From: Planctomycetes bacterium SM23_32
GTDB lineage: Bacteria; Planctomycetota; Brocadiia; SM23-32
Direction of reading: 5' to 3'
DNA length: 5,341 nucleotides
NCBI GenBank assembly: GCA_001303885.1
Contig: LJUE01000190.1
Location: forward strand, 1-5,341
The translations under genes were made by a program, and so were the position numbers. Each line of letters begins with the position of its first letter. Position 1 is the stretch's first letter. The notes beneath the pieces were generated by a model that was given only the letters and a program-made list of their open reading frames with translations, made no database searches and was not told the origin of the DNA. Below, in pieces: positions 1 through 4,705 of this stretch.

Positions 1-1080
1 CAGGTCGCCGGTGCGCGACTCCACGGCGCCGCCGCTGAGGAACAGCAGGCTCTTGTAGATGGCGTTGTTGATCATGTGGAACAGCCCGCCGGCCACGCCC
101 ACCGGCACGCCCGTGCCGATGCCCAGCACCATGTAGCCCACCTGGCTGACAGCGTGGAATGAGAGCAGGCGCTTCAGCTCGTGCTGAACCATGGCCATCA
201 TGACCGCCGCGATGATGGTAATCACGCCGATCGTCATCAGCAGTATCTTCAGCCCCAGCGTCAGCTCGAAGAAGCTCAGCGACACCCGCGCCAGCAGCAC
301 TATGCCCAGCAGCTTGTCCAGCGAGGCGGGCAGCAGCGCCATGGTGGGCACGGGGGCGTGCTCGGCGGCCGCCGGGATCCACGTGTGCAGGGGCACGGCA
401 CCGGCCTTGGTCAGCGCGGCGATGAGGAACAGCAGGTAGAGGCCCACGCGGGTCCACCCCACGACGTGCACGCCGCCGCTGGCGCGCAGGAAGTCAATGC
501 TCCAGTAGTTCGCCCCGCCGAGGGCATACAGCCCGGCGATGCCCAGGACCAGGGCCAGGTCGCTGAAGCCCAGCATGGAGAACGTCTTGGCCGCCCCCGC
601 CCGCGCCCTGGGTCCGCCTACGCCGATCAGCAGGTAGAGCATGAGCGTGACCAGCTCCCAGGCGAACAGGAACACCACCAGGTGCCGCGTGCAGAGGGCG
701 ACGCTCGCGCCGGCCGTGGCCCAGAGCGCGAACGCGTAGAAGCGCGGCGTCTGCGTGTCGTCGCGCCAGTAGGTGAGCGAGTAGAGGATGACGCAGAAAC
801 CGAACAGCGTGGCCAGCAGGTTCACCGCGCCCATGAACGGCCCAACGCCGAAACGGAAGGCGGCGCTCAGGCCCGCCGAGAGCGGGAACAGGCCCTCGTA
901 TCCGAGCGGCCCGGGGGCGCCCTGCCACAGCATGGCGGCCATGATGAGCGCGCCCAGCGAGCAGAGGGTGGCCAGCGGCCCGGCCGTCTTCCTGTTCCAC
1001 AGGCCGAACAGGTATGCCAGCCCGCCGCCTGCCGCCAGCAGCGCTACCGAAAGCAGGTACAACTTGCCGTAGTAGCCCAT
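1..1080 (-). CDS. Proton-translocating antiporter-like membrane subunit (NuoL/HyfB/MrpD family), N-terminal part, cut by the left edge
   Basis: The frame is open from ATG at 1080 through position 1, giving 360 residues; the C-terminus lies outside. The protein is almost wholly hydrophobic with many membrane helices and contains the proton_antipo_M core. FLFAWELVTLMLYLLI (138-152) holds the conserved helix-5 glutamate (E142). LTKAGAVPLHTWIPAAAEHA (223-242) holds the helix-7 lysine (K225). QHELKRLLSFHAVSQVGYM (299-317) and FHMINNAIYKSLLFLSGG (334-351) follow, the latter with K343 where NuoL has its channel lysine. These charged residues form the proton path in complex I. The segment LLPASLDKLLGIVLLAR (249-265) has an Asp-Lys pair in a membrane helix where NuoL and HycC have other residues. 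It should pump ions driven by the hydrogenase module. Whether it is NuoL-, HyfB- or MrpD-like depends on the missing C-terminus, including any lateral helix. Further operon genes probably follow to the left. Confidence 0.92.
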   Translation of the reverse strand, partial: MGYYGKLYLLSVALLAAGGGLAYLFGLWNRKTAGPLATLCSLGALIMAAMLWQGAPGPLGYEGLFPLSAGLSAAFRFGVGPFMGAVNLLATLFGFCVILYSLTYWRDDTQTPRFYAFALWATAGASVALCTRHLVVFLFAWELVTLMLYLLIGVGGPRARAGAAKTFSMLGFSDLALVLGIAGLYALGGANYWSIDFLRASGGVHVVGWTRVGLYLLFLIAALTKAGAVPLHTWIPAAAEHAPVPTMALLPASLDKLLGIVLLARVSLSFFELTLGLKILLMTIGVITIIAAVMMAMVQHELKRLLSFHAVSQVGYMVLGIGTGVPVGVAGGLFHMINNAIYKSLLFLSGGAVESRTGDL

Positions 1081-1084
1081 GCAG

Positions 1085-1091
1085 CTCTCCC
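1085..1091 (-). promoter_or_regulatory. Ribosome binding site of the NuoL-like gene
   Basis: GGGAGAG on the minus strand ends four bases before the ATG at 1080, with its GGGAG core six bases away. It supports that start and independent ribosome entry after the 45-base gap. Confidence 0.6.
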
Positions 1092-1102
1092 GTTGTGCCC
1101 TT

Positions 1103-1125
1103 CCGCCGCCCTCTCGGGGCGCCGG
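1103..1125 (-). other. Intercistronic inverted repeat (possible mRNA hairpin)
   Basis: Directly after the TAG of the catalytic subunit, the transcript can fold as CCG-G-CGCCC, a five-base loop CGAGA, and GGGCG-G-CGG. That is eight G-C pairs with one G-G mismatch. No U-run follows, so it is not a standard intrinsic terminator. It fills half of the 45-base gap, the longest in the operon, and ends 11 bases before the next gene's ribosome binding site. It could block 3' decay or set the ratio between hydrogenase and antiporter subunits. In DNA this rich in G+C a chance hairpin is also plausible. Confidence 0.35.
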
Positions 1126-2310
1126 CTAAAGCTGCTTGCGTATCTCTTCGGTCTTCTGCCGGGACAGCTTGACCAGGTCGGCGAAGTTCATCAGCTCCTC
1201 GCCCGTGTCCCTGTCCGCCACGACGGCCATGCGCTCCGTGCAGCTGTAGCACGGGTCAATGGAAGCCAGCGTGATGGTCACGTCCGCGATGGGCTGGCCG
1301 ATGCAGCTCGCGCGGAACGTGGGCACGTTGTTGAAGCTGGGGGCGCGGATCTTGTGGCGCTCCGGGCCGGCCCCGCCGTTGCTCTTGACGAAGTGGAACG
1401 TCTCGCCCCGGGGCGCCTCCACGTGGCCGACGCCCTCGCCGGGCGGCACCTCCTTGACGCTCGCCTGCACCGGCCCCTCCGGCAGGTCGCGCAGGGCCTG
1501 GCGCAGGATGCGGATGGCCTCCTTGGTCTCCAGCAGCCGCACCACCACCTTGTCGAAGACGTCGCCGTTCTGACAGGTCATCACGTCCCAATCCACGCGG
1601 TCGTAGGCGGCATAGGGGTCGTCGCGCCGCACGTCGATCGGCACGTTGGACGCCCGCGCCGTCGGCCCGCACGCGCCGAGGGCCCGGGCGTCCTGCTCGG
1701 TGAGCACGCCCACGTCTTTCAGCCGCAGCGAGAGGATGGGGTCTTCCAGCGCGGTGGTGATGAACATGTCGAGCGGCCCCTCGATCTCGTCGAGCCGCTC
1801 GCCGACGAACTTGACCATCTCGGGCGTGAGGTCCTTGCGCGACCCGCCGACCGTGTGGTTCGCGTAGTTGATGCGGCTGCCGGTGACCACCTCCAGGGCG
1901 TCCAGGCACGGCTCACGGTAGCGCCAGGCCCACATGAACACCGTGTTGTAGCCGATGAAGTGGCCGGCCAGCCCGAACCAGAGCAGGTGGCTGTGGATGC
2001 GCTCCAGCTCGTTGATGATGGTGCGCACGTAAAGGGCGCGCTCCGGCACCTCGACCTCTGCTATCTCCTCAACGGCCTGCACGTAGGCCAGGGGGTGCGA
2101 GGCGGAGCAGATGCCGCAGACGCGCTCGACAACGTAGGGCACCTGGTCCCACGTGCGGTTCATGGACACCCCCTCTATGCCCCGGTGGTTGTAGGAGATG
2201 CGCGCGTCCATGTCCACCACCGTCTCGCCCTCGCAGTAGAGCTGGAAGAACTCCGCCTCCTCCTGCAACGGGTGATACGGTCCTATCGGTATCAGCGTCT
2301 TATGCGTCAT
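1126..2310 (-). CDS. [NiFe]-hydrogenase catalytic large subunit, group 4 (NuoD/EchE/HycE family)
   Basis: This 394-residue protein holds the Ni-Fe centre where H2 is formed or oxidised. Both metal-binding motifs are intact: RVCGICSASH with C65 and C68, and DPCYSCTER with C354, C357 and R360. This separates it from complex I NuoD and from hydrogenase-related Ehr proteins, which lack these cysteines. HRGIEGV (42-48) and ELERIHSHLLWFG (101-113) are family motifs. The end of the second motif is Arg rather than His, as in group 4. A 34-residue tail (361-394) follows R360; in HycE a tail at the same place is cleaved after the Arg by the protease HycI, so processing between R360 and M361 is inferred. 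Some group 4 enzymes (EchE, CooH) lack such a tail. The ATG at 2308-2310 lies within the NuoC-like gene, eight bases after AGGGA. The N-terminus lacks a fused NuoC domain. Confidence 0.95.
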   Translation of the reverse strand: MTHKTLIPIGPYHPLQEEAEFFQLYCEGETVVDMDARISYNHRGIEGVSMNRTWDQVPYVVERVCGICSASHPLAYVQAVEEIAEVEVPERALYVRTIINELERIHSHLLWFGLAGHFIGYNTVFMWAWRYREPCLDALEVVTGSRINYANHTVGGSRKDLTPEMVKFVGERLDEIEGPLDMFITTALEDPILSLRLKDVGVLTEQDARALGACGPTARASNVPIDVRRDDPYAAYDRVDWDVMTCQNGDVFDKVVVRLLETKEAIRILRQALRDLPEGPVQASVKEVPPGEGVGHVEAPRGETFHFVKSNGGAGPERHKIRAPSFNNVPTFRASCIGQPIADVTITLASIDPCYSCTERMAVVADRDTGEELMNFADLVKLSRQKTEEIRKQL

Positions 2311-2752
2311 TCTTCTTGTCCCTGCGCAGCGGGTAGACGCCGTCCGGCCAGTCGTCGGCCAGGATGAGGCGCCGCGGGTCGGGGTGCCCGTCGAAGACGA
2401 TCCCCACCAGGTCGTTCATCTCCCGTTCGATCCAATCGGCGGCGGGAACGACCGGCGTGATGGACGGCACCACGGGGTCGCCCTTCGGCGTGCGCTCCCT
2501 CATGTTGATGACCAGCCCCACTGCGTCGCATTCGAAGTGGTAGACGACTTCCAGCTCTTCGCCTATGTCCGTGCCGGTGGCAGTGGCGAAGCGCGCGCCG
2601 AAGTCCTCGAAGAGCATCCGCGCGAACTCACGCGCGTCCTTCTTGTCCACGGCGATGTAGACGCGCTTGGGGCGCGGGCGGTCCCAGCCGAGCGGCACGT
2701 CCCCTGCCAGCTCCTTCAAGCGCTGGATGGTCTGCTCAAGGTCCTCGGCCAC
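2300..2752 (-). CDS. NuoC/EchD-like hydrogenase subunit (30 kDa complex I subunit family), GTG start
   Basis: This 150-residue protein matches the NuoC family best at its C-terminus: DWIEREMNDLVGIVFDGHPD at 106-125, then RRL and DDWPDGVYPLRRD at 133-145. These correspond to the E-RE--DL-GI-F-GHPD and DDWP-GVYPLRKD signatures. In complex I and group 4 hydrogenases this subunit has no cofactor and packs against the catalytic subunit. The N-terminal 100 residues are less conserved, which is normal. In HycE and HyfG the NuoC-like part is fused to the N-terminus of the large subunit. Here it is a separate gene, as in Ech, Mbh and Coo hydrogenases. It begins at GTG behind a good GGGGAG site. Its last 11 bases overlap the start of the catalytic subunit gene, so the two are probably translated in a coupled way. 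Confidence 0.92.
   Translation of the reverse strand: MAEDLEQTIQRLKELAGDVPLGWDRPRPKRVYIAVDKKDAREFARMLFEDFGARFATATGTDIGEELEVVYHFECDAVGLVINMRERTPKGDPVVPSITPVVPAADWIEREMNDLVGIVFDGHPDPRRLILADDWPDGVYPLRRDKKNDA
2319..2323 (-). promoter_or_regulatory. Ribosome binding site of the catalytic subunit, inside the NuoC-like gene
   Basis: AGGGA on the minus strand lies eight bases before the ATG at 2310 and is within the coding end of the upstream gene. With the 11-base overlap it suggests translational coupling that would balance the two subunits. Confidence 0.4.
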
Positions 2753-2758
2753 GTTCAG

Positions 2759-2764
2759 CTCCCC
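2759..2764 (-). promoter_or_regulatory. Ribosome binding site supporting a GTG start for the NuoC-like gene
   Basis: GGGGAG on the minus strand is six bases before the GTG at 2752, in the 13-base gap after the small-subunit stop. No ATG is available upstream in frame within the gap, so this site decides the GTG start. Confidence 0.65.
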
Positions 2765-2765
2765 G

Positions 2766-3209
2766 TCAAAGGTCCTGCAACGCCTTGGCGATCCCGGCGA
2801 TCATGGCCTCCGGCTTGGGAGGACATCCCGGGATGTAGATTATCTTCGCGTCGGGGTCCACCTCCCTGATGACTTCGTCCACGGGGCCGGCGAAGTGCCA
2901 CGCGTCGTGGAAGATGCCGGCCGTGCATGCGCAGGCTCCCAGGCACACCACCAGGCACGGCTTGGCCGTCTGGCGGTATATCTCCTGCAGGCGCGGGCGC
3001 GCCTGCCTGGTGCATATGCCCGTCACCAGCAGCGCGTCCGCATGGCGCGGCGAGCAGGCGAGCAGCACGCCCAGCCGCTCCACGTCGAACCGAGGCGTCA
3101 GCAGCTCCAGCACCTCGATGTCGCAGTTGTTGCACGCGCCCGTGTTGACGTGATAGACCCAGGGCGACTTCTTCAGCCCCCAGAGCTTCACCTTGTCCAG
3201 CACTGACAT
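2766..3209 (-). CDS. [NiFe]-hydrogenase small subunit, group 4, NuoB/EchC/HycG family
   Basis: This 147-residue subunit carries the [4Fe-4S] cluster next to the Ni-Fe site and passes electrons to the large subunit. Expected ligands are all present: C26 and C29 in NTGACNNCDIEVLELL, C93 in GACACTAGIF, and C129 in PGCPPKPE. The middle motif SPRHADALLVTG with TRQ (53-69) is a hallmark of the NuoB/EchC family. The spacing of two residues between the first cysteines, rather than the adjacent CC of complex I NuoB, supports a hydrogenase. Its length matches EchC-type proteins. No twin-arginine signal is present, as expected for a cytoplasm-facing group 4 enzyme. Oddly, there are five more cysteines (C52, C66, C85, C89, C95), several close to the cluster. 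It starts 22 bases after the NuoH-like gene and ends 13 bases before the NuoC-like start. Confidence 0.93.
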   Translation of the reverse strand: MSVLDKVKLWGLKKSPWVYHVNTGACNNCDIEVLELLTPRFDVERLGVLLACSPRHADALLVTGICTRQARPRLQEIYRQTAKPCLVVCLGACACTAGIFHDAWHFAGPVDEVIREVDPDAKIIYIPGCPPKPEAMIAGIAKALQDL

Positions 3210-3215
3210 CTTGGC

Positions 3216-3222
3216 TTCCTCT
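3216..3222 (-). promoter_or_regulatory. Ribosome binding site of the hydrogenase small subunit
   Basis: AGAGGAA on the minus strand lies six bases before the ATG at 3209, inside the 22-base gap after the NuoH-like gene. It is among the best Shine-Dalgarno matches in the window and fixes the start. Confidence 0.65.
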
Positions 3223-3231
3223 GTGCGCCCC

Positions 3232-4179
3232 CTATGCGTAAGCGCTCAGCACGGAAGCGATCACGGCCACGGGGGTCACGATGAACCAGAAGAACTTCAT
3301 CGCCTGTTCTATCCGCAGGCGCGGATTGGTGTTGCGCATCAGGACGACAACGACCAGCAGCACGACGACCTTCAGCGGCGTGGCAAGCAGCCCCCAGCCC
3401 CTCAAGCTCACCCCGCCCCAGAAGACGGTGATGATGAACAGGGGCAGCACGAACAGCAGCATCGCCCGCATCAGCTTGATCATGGCCAGCGCCGGGCCCG
3501 AGTACTCCAGGATCACCCCGCCGGTCAGCTCGGTCTCCGCCTCGGGCTGATCGAACGGCACCACGCCGAGCTTGGCCTGCATGACGGCCATCGCGCAGAG
3601 CAGCGCCAGGAACCCGGCCAAGCTGCCGGCGACCGCCCCGTTCTGCTGGGCCTGCAGTATGGCGGAGAGCTTGAAGCTGCCGGCCAGCTCGAAGCCAGGC
3701 CTCGAGAGCGCCCGGCCGGCCGCCACGATGGCCGGCACCATGGCAAGGACGAAGGGCAGCTCGTAGCCGATGACCAGCTTCATCTCGCGCCCCGCCCCCA
3801 CGGCGCCGTACGGGTTCCCACTGGCCGAGGCGCCCAGGATCAACACCAGCGAGGGGAACGTCAGGAAGTAGATGACCACGATCAGGTCGCCCACGAAGCT
3901 CGCATCGGGGTTGATGGCCACCGCCCACAGGATGGCGGCAGCGGCGCAGACGCCCGCGAAGCCCAGCACCGGCGCCAGCAGGAAGGGCCACAGCGACGCG
4001 CTCTCAGAGACGACCGTCTCCTTGCCGAGCAGCTTCACGATGTCGGCCAGGGGCTGGTAGACAGGCGGCCCCTTGCGCCACTGGATGCGAGCGGTGACCA
4101 GGCGGTCCACCCACGAGAACAGCAGCCCCAGCACAATGCTGCCGAGGACGGCCGCCACCACGATCAGGATCGTCTGCAT
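3232..4179 (-). CDS. Group 4 [NiFe]-hydrogenase membrane subunit, NuoH/EchB/HycD family
   Basis: This 315-residue integral membrane protein anchors the hydrogenase module and forms part of the proton path in complex I-like enzymes. About eight hydrophobic segments are visible, near residues 1-23, 64-88, 96-119, 140-156, 184-202, 231-256, 264-282 and 296-315. Family signatures are clear: RIQWRKGPPVYQPLADIVKL at 31-50, followed by LGKE; VPFDQPEAETELTGG with an EYSG at 207-228; and RLRIEQAMKFFW at 287-298. The acidic loop PEAETEL and the short length fit the hydrogenase branch (EchB, HycD, MbhM) better than true NuoH. The ATG at 4179 was chosen because residues from there match the family start; a longer frame from 4347 adds 56 Arg/Pro-rich residues and overlaps the ferredoxin gene. 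No strong Shine-Dalgarno is seen, and with only 11 bases after the previous stop it may depend on translational coupling. Confidence 0.93.
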   Translation of the reverse strand: MQTILIVVAAVLGSIVLGLLFSWVDRLVTARIQWRKGPPVYQPLADIVKLLGKETVVSESASLWPFLLAPVLGFAGVCAAAAILWAVAINPDASFVGDLIVVIYFLTFPSLVLILGASASGNPYGAVGAGREMKLVIGYELPFVLAMVPAIVAAGRALSRPGFELAGSFKLSAILQAQQNGAVAGSLAGFLALLCAMAVMQAKLGVVPFDQPEAETELTGGVILEYSGPALAMIKLMRAMLLFVLPLFIITVFWGGVSLRGWGLLATPLKVVVLLVVVVLMRNTNPRLRIEQAMKFFWFIVTPVAVIASVLSAYA

Positions 4180-4190
4180 GAGCGTCGGCT

Positions 4191-4682
4191 CTAAACGGTT
4201 CGGTGAAGGGTTCGCCCGCTCAGGAGCGTGTAGCCCGCCTCGGGCACGCCCTGGGCAATCTCCAGGAACTTCAGCGCGCCCGACGGACACACGGCCACGC
4301 ACCGGGGCAGCAAGCCCTGCGGCGTGCGGTCGGCGCACAGGTCGCACTTGGCCACCTCGTTGCGGACCATCTCCATCTCAATCACGCCGAACGGACAGGC
4401 CAGCGCGCAACTGCGACAGCCCGTGCACCTGACCGGGCTGCGCCGGACGATGCCGGCCGCGTCAACGTACATGGCATCCGCCGGGCAGGCCGCCACGCAG
4501 GGCGCCTCCTCGCACTGCCTGCACACCGCCGGCATGGCCGAGCTCCCGGCGGCCTCCTCGTAACGCAGCGCCGGGAACTCCAGGTGGCTGAGGAAACACG
4601 CCGCGGCGCAGCTCTTGCAGCCGATGCACCGGGCGGTGTCAACCACCAGCTCCTTCTCAACCGTCGTCGTCGCCTCTGCCAT
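4191..4682 (-). CDS. Four-cluster [4Fe-4S] ferredoxin-like electron-transfer subunit (HycB/HydN/CooF type)
   Basis: This is a 163-residue soluble protein with 16 cysteines in the order of a polyferredoxin. CxxCxxCxxxC is at C19-C29, a CxxCxxxxCxxxCP set at C54-C66, CxxCxxCxxxCP at C86-C96, and CxxC at C113-C116 pairs with CxxxCP at C128-C132. In this family they bind four [4Fe-4S] clusters. The first motif ends in C-F rather than C-P and is followed by SH, as in HycB, HydN and CooF, which link formate dehydrogenase or CO dehydrogenase to a membrane hydrogenase. No signal peptide or membrane segment is seen, so it should face the cytoplasm. It starts 23 bases after the molybdopterin-like gene and stops 11 bases before the NuoH-like gene. 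The inferred role is to wire the molybdopterin-like subunit to the hydrogenase small subunit. It is not NuoI/HycF/EchF, which carry two clusters. Confidence 0.9.
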   Translation of the reverse strand: MAEATTTVEKELVVDTARCIGCKSCAAACFLSHLEFPALRYEEAAGSSAMPAVCRQCEEAPCVAACPADAMYVDAAGIVRRSPVRCTGCRSCALACPFGVIEMEMVRNEVAKCDLCADRTPQGLLPRCVAVCPSGALKFLEIAQGVPEAGYTLLSGRTLHRTV

Positions 4683-4687
4683 GTAAA

Positions 4688-4693
4688 CGCCTC
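4688..4693 (-). promoter_or_regulatory. Ribosome binding site of the ferredoxin gene
   Basis: On the minus strand GAGGCG lies five bases before the ATG at 4682, with its GAGG core seven bases away. It supports this ATG over an in-frame start at 4769, which would add a 29-residue tail unlike any ferredoxin and overlap the upstream gene. Confidence 0.55.
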
Positions 4694-4705
4694 GCTGCGC
4701 GGGGC

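Noticed and set aside
494..1252. Minus-strand open frame of 252 codons
   Set aside because: It is out of frame with the NuoL-like gene, starts inside the catalytic gene, and gives an Arg/Gly/His-rich product. The continuous 360-codon frame ending at 1080 explains the region.
1126..2310. Complex I NuoD or nickel-free hydrogenase-related (Ehr) protein
   Set aside because: All four nickel-ligating cysteines, in CGIC and DPCYSC, are present, so a true hydrogenase site is expected.
181..2367. Plus-strand open frame of 728 codons
   Set aside because: It is antisense to the catalytic subunit and NuoL-like genes, which carry clear family motifs. Its product is Arg/His/Gln/Gly-rich with no recognisable domain, typical of the mirror frame in GC-rich coding DNA.
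3193..4194. Plus-strand open frame of 333 codons opposite the NuoH-like gene
   Set aside because: It is a low-complexity His/Gln/Arg-rich product with no motif, and the minus-strand frame has unmistakable NuoH/EchB signatures and membrane helices.
4180..4347. Longer N-terminus for the NuoH-like protein
   Set aside because: The extra 56 residues are Arg/Pro-rich, overlap the ferredoxin coding sequence, and precede a typical NuoH-family start at 4179.
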